Shown here in pieces: positions 12,715 through 25,332 of a DNA stretch of 64,000 bases. The translations under genes and the position numbers were made by a program. The stretch's first letter is position 1. Each line of letters opens with the position of its first letter. Source of the stretch: Auanema rhodensis (Eukaryota; Nematoda; Chromadorea; Rhabditida; Rhabditidae); contig OZ059896.1 of NCBI GenBank assembly GCA_964057225.1, positions 18,534,501-18,598,500 of the forward strand, written 5' to 3'. The notes under the pieces were generated by a model that saw only the letters and a list, made by a program, of their open reading frames with translations, made no database searches and was not told where the DNA came from.

Positions 12715-15700
12715 TGTAGTCAAGATGATTCTTTAAAAGTATTCCCAAAATTAGAAGAAATGAGAGCAGGCAAACAAATGTTTACTGTGTCAAAGGAAAA
12801 CATCAATACTTTTGCTAGCAATACTCGTAATTGTTTTGCACTCTGGACCGGCAATTGTAATATAGCGATCATTTACTCTATATAGGTATACGATATATTT
12901 TGCTCCATATATGTTTATATTTTTATATTTTGTTTTGGTCAATAATAAGGGGTTCACTATCACCACAGATAAGATATCTTTTTATTATGAAAATGGGGAA
13001 TTCTTGGAGAATAGTAATGAAATTAATATTATTTTAAAAATATTCAGGATTGATCATCGAGAGTTTCCATCTTTTTATAGTGAACTTGTTTACATTCAAC
13101 AGTATGTTCACAAAACTGTAAGCTGGACGGCCGGTCCAATGTTTTTTGATGTTTTTTTATTTTTATTATTTAATTTTTAAATATTCATGGAGGTAGTCAA
13201 GAGAATTCTCTAGAAGTATTCACAAATTTAAAAGAAATGAAAGCAGGTTAACAAATTTTTACTGTGTCAATGGAAAACATCAGTACTCTTGCTAGCTATA
13301 CTCGTAATTGTTTCGCTTTCTGAACCGGCAATTGTAACATAACGATTAATTTGGTCTATGTATGTTTATATTCTTTATATTGTTTAAGTCAACAATAAGC
13401 GGTTCACTATTACCACAGATAAGATATCTTTTTATTATGAAACTGAGGAATTCTTGGAGAATGGCAATAAAAGTAATATTATTTTAAAAATATTCAGGAA
13501 TGATCATCGAGAGTTTCAATTTTTTTATAGAGAACTTGTTCACATTCAACAGTATGTTCACAAATTCGTAAGCTGAACGGCCGATTCAATTTTTCAGATG
13601 TTTTTTATTTTATTATTTAATTTTCAAATATTTATGAAAGTAGTCGAGAGGATTCTCTGAAAGTGTTCCCAAATTTGAAAAAAAACGAAAGCAGGTTAAC
13701 AAATTTCTACTGTGTCAAAGGAGAACATCAGTACTCTTGCTAGCAATACTCGTAATTGTTTCGCACTCTGGACCGGCACTGTAACATAGCGATCATTTAC
13801 TCTATATAGGTACACGATTTATTTGCTCTATATATGTTTATATTTTTTTATTTTGTTTTAGTCAATAATAAGCGGTTCACTATCACCACAGATAAGATAT
13901 GTTTTGTTTATGAAAATGGGGAATTCTTGGAGAATGGCAATGAAAGTAAAATTTTTTTTTAAATATTCAGGAATGATCATCGAGAGTTTCCATCTTTTTA
14001 TAGAGAACTTGTTTACATTTAACAGTATGTTCACAAAATTGTTAGCTGGACGGCCAATTCAATTCTTCAGATGTTTTTCTATTTTTATTATAATTTTTAG
14101 ATAATAATCAATGTAGTCAAGATGATTCTCTGAAAGTATTCCCAAATTTAGAAAAAATAAAAGCAGGCAAACAAATTTTTACTGTGTCAAAGGTAAACAT
14201 CAGTACTTTTGCTAGCAATACTCGTGATTGTTTCGCACTCTGGACAGGAAATTGTAATATAGCGATCATTTACTCTATATAGGTATACGATTCATTTGCT
14301 CCTTATATATTTATATTTTTTTTATTCTGTATTGGTCAATAATAAGTGTTTCACTATCACCACAGATGAGATATCTTTTTATTATGAAAATGGGGAATTC
14401 TTGGAGAATAGTAATGAAATTAATATTATTTTAAAAATATTCAGGATTGATCATCGAGAGTTTTCATCTTTTTATAGTGAACTTGTTTACATTCAACAGT
14501 ATGTTCACAAAACTGTAAGCTGGACGGCCGGTCCAATGTTTTTTGATGTTTTTTTATTTTTATTATTTAATTTTTAAATATTCATGGAGGTAGTCAAGAG
14601 AATTCTCTAGAAGTATTCACAAATTTAAAAGAAATGAAAGCAGGTTAACAAATTTTTACTGTGTCAATGGAAAACATCAGTACTCTTGCTAGCTATACTC
14701 GTAATTGTTTCGCTTTCTGAACCGGCAATTGTAACATAACGATTAATTTGGTCTATGTATGTTTATATTCTTTATATTGTTTAAGTCAACAATAAGCGGT
14801 TCACTATTACCACAGATAAGATATCTTTTTATTATGAAACTGAGGAATTCTTGGAGAATGGCAATAAAAGTAATATTATTTTAAAAATATTCAGGAATGA
14901 TAATCGAGAGTTTCAATTTTTTTATAGAGAACTTGTTCACATTCAACAGTATGTTCACAAATTCGTAAGCTGAACGGCCGATTCAATTTTTCAGATGTTT
15001 TTTATTTTATTATTTAATTTTCAAATATTTATGAAAGTAGTCGAGAGGATTCTCTGAAAGTGTTCCCAAATTTGAAAAAAACGAAAGCAGGTTAACAAAT
15101 TTCTACTGTGTCAAAGGAGAACATCAGTACTCTTGCTAGCAATACTCGTAATTGTTTCGCACTCTGGACCGGCACTGTAACATAGCGATCATTTACTCTA
15201 TATATGTACACGATTTATTTGCTCTATATATGTTTATATTTTTTTATTTTGTTTTAGTCAATAATAAGCGGTTCACTATCACCACAGATAAGATATGTTT
15301 TGTTTATGAAAATGGGGAATTCTTGGAGAATGGCAATGAAAGTAAAATTTTTTTTTAAATATTCAGGAATGATCATCGAGAGTTTCCATCTTTTTATAGA
15401 GAACTTGTTTACATTCAACAGTATGTTCACAAAATTGTTAGCTGGACGGCCAATTCAATTCTTCAGATGTTTTTCTATTTTTATTATAATTTTTAGATAT
15501 TAATCAATGTAGTCAAGATGATTCTCTGAAAGTATTCCCAAATTTAGAAAAAATAAAAGCAGGCAAACAAATTTTTACTGTGTCAAAGGTAAACATCAAT
15601 ACTTTTGCTAGCAATACTCGTGATTGTTTCGCACTCTGGACCGGAAGTTGTAATATAGCGATCATTTACTCTATATAGGTATACGATTCATTTGCTCTAT

Positions 15701-15980
15701 ATATGTTAATATTTTTTTATTTTGTTTTAGTCAATAATAAGCGGTTCACTATCACCACAGATAAGATATGTTTTGTTTATGAAAATGGGGAATTCTTGGA
15801 GAATGGCAATGAAAGTAATATTATTTTAAAAATATTCAGGAATGATCATCGAGAGTTTCCATCTTTTTATAGAGAACTTGTTTACATTCAACAGTATGTT
15901 CACAAAATTGTTAGCTGGACGGCCAATTCAATTCTTCAGATGTTTTTCTATTTTTATTATAATTTTTAGATAATAATCAA
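12715..15980 (+). repeat. Satellite higher-order repeat, 3266 bp, copy 1
   Basis: A long unit of more diverged monomers that repeats at an exact offset of 3266. It contains the most divergent monomers of the array (for example 13190-13750, with GTCAAGAGAATTC, GCTTTCTGAACCGG and GCTGAACGGCC variants). Inside it a three-monomer block is itself repeated at about 1396 bp (13904 and 15300). Confidence 0.85.
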
Positions 15981-18900
15981 TGTAGTCAAGATGATTCTTT
16001 AAAAGTATTCCCAAAATTAGAAGAAATGAGAGCAGGCAAACAAATGTTTACTGTGTCAAAGGAAAACATCAATACTTTTGCTAGCAATACTCGTAATTGT
16101 TTTGCATTCTGGACCGGCAATTGTAATATAGCGATCATTTACTCTATATAGGTATACGATATATTTTGCTCCATATATGTTTATATTTTTTTATTCTGTA
16201 TTGGTCAATAATAAGTGGTTCACTATCACCACAGATGAGATATCTTTTTATTATGAAAATGGGGAATTCTTGGAGAATAGTAATGAAATTAATATTATTT
16301 TAAAAATATTCAGGATTGATCATCGAGAGTTTCCATCTTTTTATAGTGAACTTGTTTACATTCAACAGTATGTTCACAAAACTGTAAGCTGGACGGCCGG
16401 TCCAATGTTTTTTGATGTTTTTTTATTTTTATTATTTAATTTTTAAATATTCATGGAGGTAGTCAAGAGAATTCTCTAGAAGTATTCACAAATTTAAAAG
16501 AAATGAAAGCAGGTTAACAAATTTTTACTGTGTCAATGGAAAACATCAGTACTCTTGCTAGCTATACTCGTAATTGTTTCGCTTTCTGAACCGGCAATTG
16601 TAACATAACGATTAATTTGGTCTATGTATGTTTATATTCTTTATATTGTTTAAGTCAACAATAAGCGGTTCACTATTACCACAGATAAGATATCTTTTTA
16701 TTATGAAACTGAGGAATTCTTGGAGAATGGCAATAAAAGTAATATTATTTTAAAAATATTCAGGAATGATCATCGAGAGTTTCAATTTTTTTATAGAGAA
16801 CTTGTTCACATTCAACAGTATGTTCACAAATTCGTAAGCTGAACGGCCGATTCAATTTTTCAGATGTTTTTTATTTTATTATTTAATTTTCAAATATTTA
16901 TGAAAGTAGTCGAGAGGATTCTCTGAAAGTGTTCCCAAATTTGAAAAAAAACGAAAGCAGGTTAACAAATTTCTACTGTGTCAAAGGAGAACATCAGTAC
17001 TCTTGCTAGCAATACTCGTAATTGTTTCGCACTCTGGACCGGCACTGTAACATAGCGATCATTTACTCTATATAGGTACACGATTTATTTGCTCTATATA
17101 TGTTTATATTTTTTTATTTTGTTTTAGTCAATAATAAGCGGTTCACTATCACCACAGATAAGATATGTTTTGTTTATGAAAATGGGGAATTCTTGGAGAA
17201 TGGCAATGAAAGTAAAATTTTTTTTTAAATATTCAGGAATGATCATCGAGAGTTTCCATCTTTTTATAGAGAACTTGTTTACATTTAACAGTATGTTCAC
17301 AAAATTGTTAGCTGGACGGCCAATTCAATTCTTCAGATGTTTTTCTATTTTTATTATAATTTTTAGATAATAATCAATGTAGTCAAGATGATTCTCTGAA
17401 AGTATTCCCAAATTTAGAAAAAATAAAAGCAGGCAAACAAATTTTTACTGTGTCAAAGGTAAACATCAGTACTTTTGCTAGCAATACTCGTGATTGTTTC
17501 GCACTCTGGACAGGAAATTGTAATATAGCGATCATTTACTCTATATAGGTATACGATTCATTTGCTCCTTATATATTTATATTTTTTTTATTCTGTATTG
17601 GTCAATAATAAGTGTTTCACTATCACCACAGATGAGATATCTTTTTATTATGAAAATGGGGAATTCTTGGAGAATAGTAATGAAATTAATATTATTTTAA
17701 AAATATTCAGGATTGATCATCGAGAGTTTTCATCTTTTTATAGTGAACTTGTTTACATTCAACAGTATGTTCACAAAACTGTAAGCTGGACGGCCGGTCC
17801 AATGTTTTTTGATGTTTTTTTATTTTTATTATTTAATTTTTAAATATTCATGGAGGTAGTCAAGAGAATTCTCTAGAAGTATTCACAAATTTAAAAGAAA
17901 TGAAAGCAGGTTAACAAATTTTTACTGTGTCAATGGAAAACATCAGTACTCTTGCTAGCTATACTCGTAATTGTTTCGCTTTCTGAACCGGCAATTGTAA
18001 CATAACGATTAATTTGGTCTATGTATGTTTATATTCTTTATATTGTTTAAGTCAACAATAAGCGGTTCACTATTACCACAGATAAGATATCTTTTTATTA
18101 TGAAACTGAGGAATTCTTGGAGAATGGCAATAAAAGTAATATTATTTTAAAAATATTCAGGAATGATAATCGAGAGTTTCAATTTTTTTATAGAGAACTT
18201 GTTCACATTCAACAGTATGTTCACAAATTCGTAAGCTGAACGGCCGATTCAATTTTTCAGATGTTTTTTATTTTATTATTTAATTTTCAAATATTTATGA
18301 AAGTAGTCGAGAGGATTCTCTGAAAGTGTTCCCAAATTTGAAAAAAACGAAAGCAGGTTAACAAATTTCTACTGTGTCAAAGGAGAACATCAGTACTCTT
18401 GCTAGCAATACTCGTAATTGTTTCGCACTCTGGACCGGCACTGTAACATAGCGATCATTTACTCTATATATGTACACGATTTATTTGCTCTATATATGTT
18501 TATATTTTTTTATTTTGTTTTAGTCAATAATAAGCGGTTCACTATCACCACAGATAAGATATGTTTTGTTTATGAAAATGGGGAATTCTTGGAGAATGGC
18601 AATGAAAGTAAAATTTTTTTTTAAATATTCAGGAATGATCATCGAGAGTTTCCATCTTTTTATAGAGAACTTGTTTACATTCAACAGTATGTTCACAAAA
18701 TTGTTAGCTGGACGGCCAATTCAATTCTTCAGATGTTTTTCTATTTTTATTATAATTTTTAGATATTAATCAATGTAGTCAAGATGATTCTCTGAAAGTA
18801 TTCCCAAATTTAGAAAAAATAAAAGCAGGCAAACAAATTTTTACTGTGTCAAAGGTAAACATCAATACTTTTGCTAGCAATACTCGTGATTGTTTCGCAC

Positions 18901-19246
18901 TCTGGACCGGAAGTTGTAATATAGCGATCATTTACTCTATATAGGTATACGATTCATTTGCTCTATATATGTTAATATTTTTTTATTTTGTTTTAGTCAA
19001 TAATAAGCGGTTCACTATCACCACAGATAAGATATGTTTTGTTTATGAAAATGGGGAATTCTTGGAGAATGGCAATGAAAGTAATATTATTTTAAAAATA
19101 TTCAGGAATGATCATCGAGAGTTTCCATCTTTTTATAGAGAACTTGTTTACATTCAACAGTATGTTCACAAAATTGTTAGCTGGACGGCCAATTCAATTC
19201 TTCAGATGTTTTTCTATTTTTATTATAATTTTTAGATAATAATCAA
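15981..19246 (+). repeat. Satellite higher-order repeat, 3266 bp, copy 2
   Basis: Second copy of the 3266-bp unit. Identity with copy 1 continues a little further, to about 19580, where the sequence returns to the common monomer type. Edges are placed by eye, within about 50 bp. Confidence 0.83.
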
Positions 19247-21052
19247 TGTAGTCAAGATGATTCTTTAAAAGTATTCCCAAAATTAGAAGAAATGAGAGCA
19301 GGCAAACAAATGTTTACTGTGTCAAAGGAAAACATCAATACTTTTGCTAGCAATACTCGTAATTGTTTTGCATTCTGGACCGGCAATTGTAATATAGCGA
19401 TCATTTACTCTATATAGGTATACGATATATTTTGCTCCATATATGTTTATATTTTTTTATTCTGTATTGGTCAATAATAAGTGGTTCACTATCACCACAG
19501 ATGAGATATCTTTTTATTATGAAAATGGGGAATTCTTGGAGAATAGTAATGAAATTAATATTATTTTAAAAATATTCAGGAATGATCATCGAGAGTTTTC
19601 AGCTTTTCATAGAGAACTTATTTACATTCAACAGTATGTTCACAAAACTGTAAGCTGGACGGCCGGTTCAATGTTTTTTGATGTTTTTTTATTTTTTTCA
19701 TTCAATTTTTCGAAAATTTACCAATGTAGTCAAGATGATTCTCTGAAAGTATTCCCAAATTTAGAAAAAATTAAAGCAGGCAAACAAATTTTCACTGTGT
19801 CAAAGGTAAACATCAGTACTTTTGCTAGCAATACTCGTGATTGTTTTGCACTCTGGACCGGAAATTGTAATATAGCGATCATTTACTCTATATAGGTATA
19901 CGATTCATTTGCTCCATATATATTTATATTTTTTTATTTTGTTTTAGTCAATAATAAGTGGTTCACTATCACCACAGATAAGATATGTTTTTATTATGAA
20001 AATGGGGAATTCTTGGAGAATGGCAATGAAAGTAATATTATTTTAAAAATATTCAGGAATGATCATCGAGAGTTTCCATATTTTTATAGAGAACTTGTTT
20101 ACATTTAACAGTATGTTCACAAAACTGTAAGCTGGACGGCCGGTTCAATGTTTTTTGATGTTTTTTTATTTTTTTTATTCAATTTTTCGAAAATTTACCA
20201 ATGTAGTCAAGATGATTCTCTGAAAGTATTCCCAAATTTAGAAAAAATGAAAGCAGGCAAACAAATTTTCACTGTGTCAAAGGTAAACATCAGTACTTTT
20301 GCTAGCAATACTCGTGATTGTTTTGCACTCTGGACCGGAAATTGTAATATAGCGATCATTTACTCTATATAGGTATACGATTCATTTGCTCCATATATAT
20401 TTATATTTTTTTATTCTGTATTGGTCAATAATAAGTGGTTCACTATCACCACAGATAAGATATGTTTTTATTATGAAATTGGGGACTTCTTGGAGAATGG
20501 CAATGAAAGTAATATTATTTTAAAAATATTCAGGAATGATCATCGAGAGTTTCCATATTTTTATAGAGAACTTGTTTACATTTAACAGTATGTTCACAAA
20601 ACTGTAAGCTGGACGGCCGGTTCAATGTTTTTTGATGTTTTTTTATTTTCATCATTCAATTTTTCGAAAATTTACCAATGTAGTCAAGATGATTCTCTGA
20701 AAGTATTCCCAAATTTAGAAAAAATGAAAACAGGCAAACAAATTTTCACTGTGTCAAAGGTAAACATCAATACTTTTGCTAGCAATACTCGTGATTGTTT
20801 TGCACTCTGGACCGGAAATTGTAATATAGCGATCATTTACTCTATATAGGTATACGATTCATTTGCTCCATATATATTTATATTTTTTTATTCTGTATTG
20901 GTCAATAATAATTGGTTCACTATCACCACAGATAAGATATGTTTTTATTATGAAAATGGGGAATTCTTGGAGAATAGCAATAAAAGTAATATTATTTTGA
21001 AGATATTCAGGAATGATCATCGAGAGTTTCCATCTTTTCATAGAGAACTTGT

Positions 21053-21630
21053 TCCAGAGAATCATCTTGACTACATTGATAATTTTTCAAAAAATTGAAT
21101 GACAAAAATAAAAAAACATCAAAAAACATTGAACCGGCCGTCCAGCTAACAGTTTTGTGAACATACTGTTGAATGTAAACAAGTTCTCTATAAAAAGATG
21201 AAAACTCTCGATTATCATTTCTTTTTTTTTGAAATAATATTACTTTCATTACCATTCTCCAAAAATTTCCCATTTTCATGATAAAACATATCTTATCTGT
21301 GGTGATATTGGACCGCTTATTATTGACTAAAACAAAATAAAAAAATAGATACATATATAGATCAAATGATCGCTATGTTAAAATTGCCGGTCCAGAGTGC
21401 GAACCAATTACGAGTATTGCTAGCAAGAGTACTGATGTATTCCTTCGACACAGTAAAAATTTGTTCGCCTGCTTTCATTTCTTTTAAATTCGGGAATACT
21501 TTTAGAGAATCCTCTTGACTACATTGATAAATATTTAAAAAATTGAATGACAAAAATAAAAAAACATCAAAAAACATTGAATCGGCCGTCCAGCTAACAA
21601 TTTTGTGAACATACTGTTAAATGTAAACAA
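21053..21630 (-). repeat. Inverted satellite monomers
   Basis: At 21053 the satellite abruptly changes strand: a monomer cut in mid-sequence (GAGAACTTGTT) meets the reverse complement of another monomer (CCAGAGAATCATCTTGAC). About 1.2 inverted monomers follow. They end at 21630, where satellite sequence ending ATGTAAACAA joins unrelated sequence. From 21439 on this stretch is also the outer end of the left palindrome arm. Confidence 0.9.
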
Positions 21631-21770
21631 AATTTCAAAATTTAATGTCAGTCTAAGTAAATGAACATCATCATGATGAAAAGTATATGGAAAATAAAAT
21701 AAATATATCTAATCATGCTTTGTGAAAATTCTGCATTATTTAACAAATCAAAAATACCTCTTCTGAGAAC

Positions 21771-22640
21771 TTGGTTTCCGTTTCCGAAACTCGAACTCAT
21801 TAGTCAGGTGCGAATTTTAAGAAACACAGATTCGGGCAGTAAAATAATGGTAATGATATAACAACTCTTCCGCACTATATGTTCGAAATGTATGTATATA
21901 TTTTTTCACCTTTTTTGTTATTCGAGCAAAACTGATTGGTTCGATCGATATTTTATGAAGAACGTAAACAGATAAAAAAATTCATTATCAAATTACAAGA
22001 AATCACAGTATGAGTTATACATTGACAAAGAATACAAAAAAAAATAATAAAATAGAGAATGTACCGATTTAAGACTAACATAGTTTCAAAGCAACCGATC
22101 TGGGTTAGTGCAAAAATAAACCCGTATTATATGTATTTCATTTTGTAGGCATGACTGGTTTGGGCTTTGGTCATTTGAATAGCTTGCACATGTTTAGCAT
22201 ATGGTTGTAGTTTTGATATTGAAAAATTAGATATACCGATTCAAATTAATTAAGAAAAATTTGAGTTCTATGTTGCTTCATGATGTGAAATACAGGTATT
22301 CTTCAAGACTTATGTTTTGGACGAAAACTGTAGTGAATCTGTGAAACATATATCGGCCGAAACAATAAGCAAAACTTGAAAATTCCGCTTTGAATTAAAC
22401 TTTGGTCGCAGCATTTAGAATTTTAAGTGCTAACCAGTACACCCCTGAACTACTGCATTCTATTACAAAAAATTGTCACATATTAGATTTTATTCTCTTT
22501 TTTGTTCAAAATAATTGGAAACAATTTTGGAACAATATGATTAAGAGAAGATATTAAAATTTCAACTTTTTTGAAGTTTGAACTCAGCTTATCGCTGTTA
22601 TCCGAGTTTGGTGCTGTTGTAGTGGTCAGATGAAAAAAAT
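21771..22640 (+). repeat. Diverged inverted sub-repeat, outer copy of left arm
   Basis: Matches the reverse complement of about 24590-25470 with many differences. Shared landmarks are GCGGAAGAGT near TTATATCATTA, GTAAACA near TCATTATC, TTGCACATGTTTAG, and the GAACTCAGCTTAT tract. No protein-coding frame was recognised. It contains a tRNA-Gln-like segment in reverse orientation. Confidence 0.75.
22381..22450 (-). pseudogene. Degenerate tRNA-Gln-like segment
   Basis: In reverse orientation this segment aligns with the better-preserved tRNA-like sequence at 24773-24843: it keeps GGGGTGTA..GGTTAGCACT (D-arm/A-box region) and GCGGAATT at the end. The anticodon and T arms are degraded. It reads as a decayed tRNA-derived sequence carried inside the sub-repeat. 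Confidence 0.4.
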
Positions 22641-22784
22641 CTTTCTTGATTCTCAATAACCAGATTCGAAATTAAAACTCATTTACTCAGGCTTGAATTT
22701 AAAAAAACACAAATTTGGGCAGTAAAATAACGTGAATGTTATAACGATTCTTCCGCACTTTTTATGTTCGATATATATGTATAT

Positions 22785-22860
22785 TAGAGTTGGGAATCGA
22801 CATCGACAAATCGACACGATAGTCGATAATCAGGGTTGAATGAATAATCGATATGAGAAT
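22785..22860 (+). repeat. Probable hAT terminal end with sub-terminal ATCGA-type repeats
   Basis: TAGAGTTGGGAATCGAC looks like a hAT-type terminal inverted repeat. It is followed by repeated TCGAC/TCGAT/ATCGA motifs of the sort transposases bind near hAT ends. The matching end on the other side of the gene was not found before 24600, so this copy seems to have lost its 3' terminus. Confidence 0.5.
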
Positions 22861-22881
22861 TAATTATCGACAACCGTTTTA

Positions 22882-24578
22882 TTGAAGACGCCTTCTACCG
22901 AAAAACTTACGAAATTCTTTCCTACTAAAAAGGAATGTAATCAGGCCGAATTGAATCGTCTTTTTGCTCTTTATATAGCAACGTCATATGCTCCCGCTTA
23001 TTCACTTGAAAACAAATTTCTTCATGAAATTGTAAAAAGTTTGAACCCATCATATAAAGTTCCGTCAAGGAAAACAGTTCTTAATATTGCCATTAAAATT
23101 TCTCATGGTATGTTGATTATTAGTTTTTTAATTCTTTTGTTCTGGTTTCAGAAACTCATTCAAAAATTAAATATCTGCTCAGAGATTCCGATTTCTTCGC
23201 GATTCCCCCCACAATAAGACCAAGAAAAGATATAACTTGATATGGGATATCATCGATATTAATGGTTCACATTCTGGTAAATCTATACATGAGAAAATCG
23301 CTGGTTCTCTTGGGGAAGATTTATTAAAAAAAGTTATATGTTGTGTCACCGACGGTGCTACAAATGTTAAGAAAGCGTGCGATCTTCTACTGAAAAAATA
23401 GTAAGGTTTGGATCAAATTTAATTAACTGTTTCTTTTTTCAGTCTTCATTGTTTTCCGCATATTCCAAACTTGGTTCTTCAACAAGTATTTAAGAAGAAA
23501 CCTATTCATTCTCTTCCGGAAAAAATGTGCATGTTTGCAAAAAAAATCAAAAGGAGTTCTCGATTACGGGAAAAAATTAAAAATTCTGAATGCTCTGAAC
23601 AAATCGTACGTGATTGTTCTATTAAATGGAATAGCAGTTATAAGATGATAATTCATTTTATTAAAATGGTAAGCGTTTTTCGTATTGTGTACTTTATTGA
23701 AATTGATGTTTTTTTGAATGTTGTGTACTTTCCTTGCATTTTGAGGAAGAAGGAGAAGGATTATTTCATGAAGCTGAGATTGAATTTTTGAAATTTGTTG
23801 GGACCGTTCTTAAAATTTTTGAAGAAGGAACTCTTATTTCTTCGAAAGCTAAAGAAACATCTGTATTTATTTTTGGATCTTGTAAACTAATAGAAAAACA
23901 GCTGGAAAGGTGAATATAAAACATTAGTTTTTATAAATGTTTCAATTCGAACATTTAGGTTGAGTGGCACGGTGCAATCTAATATTCAATCTACTTTTTT
24001 GGGAGATATCCTATCATCATATAAACTACTACGGAAAGAAGATGACTCAAAATGAAAAGTTCTTGAAAATGGGAGCTTTTTTTGACCCGAGACTGGTGTT
24101 CTCAAATATCTGCAAGGAGGAAGAATGGAAGCTGATTGAACAAGATGTTACAGAGGAACTTTACTAAAACGCTAATAATGATGAGATTGTAGATGTTTCT
24201 AACATCTCTGAAGGCTTGTTCAGTGTAGTGCAAATAGAACCACTGAAAGCTAATGACATCATTTTATCTGAATTAGCTGAGTATCGTGGACTCCTACTAA
24301 CAACTAGACCATCTTCCTCAACAGATATCATTGATTGGTGGTTCAGCGAACAATATTTAACTCATTTATTCAACATGAGTAAAAAATTCAATACGATACC
24401 AAGTTCTTTGGTAGATTCAGAGCGACTTTTTAGGTATTGGTAAAGAGACATACGAGTGTGTTTCAAATTATTTTTTCTAGTAGAGTAGGTGTGTTTACAA
24501 GCAATAAAAGAAGAAACCGTATGCAAGCTAAAAAAATTCGAAAATTCATTTTTGCAAGTGAGAAGAAAAGTTGCAAGT
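22882..24578 (+). pseudogene. Broken hAT-superfamily transposase gene, left copy
   Basis: A relic of a spliced hAT transposase, the enzyme that cuts and pastes hAT DNA transposons. The N-terminal segment (22882-23107) has the helical block ending in LNPSYKVPSRKT. Next come a GSHSGKS-like stretch, a CCVTDGATNVKKACDLL block (RNase H-like fold), LHCFPHIPNLVLQQ, a KWNSSYKM block, and a C-terminal hATC dimerisation domain with DIIDWWF and SERLF. No BED zinc finger was found, so the 5' end is missing or lost. Likely introns are 23108-23151, 23401-23442, 23669-23745 (acceptor uncertain), 23910-23958 and 24434-24480; the last one joins the frame to read SERLFS. The copy is dead: a frame break lies near 23235, and one extra T in the run near 24000 shifts the frame relative to the right-arm copy. 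Confidence 0.8.
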
Positions 24579-24589
24579 GAGAAGTTTTT

Positions 24590-25332
24590 TTCATTTGACC
24601 ATTACAACAGCACCAAACTTGGATAACGGCAATAAGCTGAGTTCAAACTTCAAAGAAATTAAAATCTTCATATCTCCTCTTAATCATATTGTGTCATAAT
24701 TGTTTCCAATCATTTTGAACAAGAGGGAGAATGTAATCTAATATGTGACGATTTTTTTTGATTAAATGTAATGGTTCCGTGGTGTAGGAGTTAGCACTCA
24801 GGACTGTAAAGGCTGCTACCAGAGTTCTAATCGTGGCGGAACTGTCAAGTTTTGTTTTTTAGTTTGGCCGATTCATGTTTCAGATTTACTACAGTTCTGT
24901 GCAAAACTTCAAGTCCTGAAAAATACCTCTATACCACACTATGAAGCAGCGTAGAACCTATTTTTTTCAATTTCAACTCGACCGGTATATCTATTGTTTC
25001 CATGTTAAATCTACATCCATATGCTAAACATGTGCAAGCTATTCAAATGATCAAAGCCTAAACCAGCCATGCCTATGATTTAAAACACATAATACAGTTT
25101 TATTTTTGCTCTAACCCAGAAAGTTTGCTTTTGCGCTTAAGAGCCACAACTCAATACATTCTCTATTTTAATATTCTTCACTATATTTTGTATTCTTTGT
25201 TAATGTATAACTAATACTGTAATTGCTTGTGATTCAATAATGAATTCTCTTAGATGTTTACGTTCGTCTTAGAATATCGATCGAAACATTCGGTTTTGCC
25301 TAAAAAACACAAAAAGGTAGAAAAACATATTT
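24590..25332 (-). repeat. Diverged inverted sub-repeat, inner copy of left arm
   Basis: Reverse-complement partner of 21771-22640. The pair flanks the hAT relic, giving each 3.9-kb arm its own older inverted-repeat structure. Homology runs on into the spacer to about 25470. No coding frame was recognised apart from the tRNA-like segment at 24773. Confidence 0.75.
24773..24843 (+). pseudogene. tRNA-Gln-like pseudogene or SINE head
   Basis: 71 nt starting GGTTCCGTGGTGTA and ending GGCGGAACT. The acceptor ends pair (GGTTCCG with CGGAACT, one wobble), the D arm keeps GGTGTA..GTTAGCAC, and the A box is close to consensus. The overall pattern is that of animal tRNA-Gln. The anticodon stem has mismatches and the loop reads CTGTAAA, so no glutamine anticodon is left; the B box is degraded (GAGTTCTAATC). 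It is most likely a pseudogene or the tRNA-derived head of a SINE. Confidence 0.55.

Larger units (their letters stand above)
1..21052 (+). repeat. Satellite array, ~450-478 bp monomer, forward orientation
   Basis: Tandem satellite filling the first third of the window. The landmark CTCTGGACCGG recurs at about 1, 477, 924, 1403, 1880, 2331, 2778 and 3176, giving monomers of roughly 447-479 bp plus a truncated 398-bp form. Other landmarks in each monomer are GCTAGCAATACTCG, GCTGGACGGCC and a poly-T tract after GATGTTTTTT. Monomers differ by point changes and small deletions, and several subtypes alternate in higher-order repeats. Many monomers hold a partly open frame of 60-150 codons on the plus strand. 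No tRNA, rRNA or known protein domain is recognisable in it. The window starts inside the array, so its true left end is not seen. Confidence 0.97.
21439..25332 (+). repeat. Large palindrome, left arm (3.9 kb)
   Basis: This arm is the reverse complement of 25794-29742. Paired positions sum to 51181 in the outer part and 51126 in the inner part; the 55-bp shift comes from one 56-bp duplication in the right arm and one extra T in the left. The arm includes inverted satellite (21439-21630), a sub-repeat (21771-22750), a broken hAT transposase gene, and an inverted sub-repeat (24590-25332). The arms differ by only scattered changes, so the duplication is much younger than the elements inside. Confidence 0.93.

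Noticed and set aside
1..21052. CRISPR array or bacterial repeat system
   Set aside because: Monomers are about 470 bp, contiguous with no unique spacers, and the window is clearly eukaryotic.
24773..24843. Functional tRNA gene
   Set aside because: Anticodon stem mismatches, a loop that does not give a Gln anticodon, and a degraded B box.
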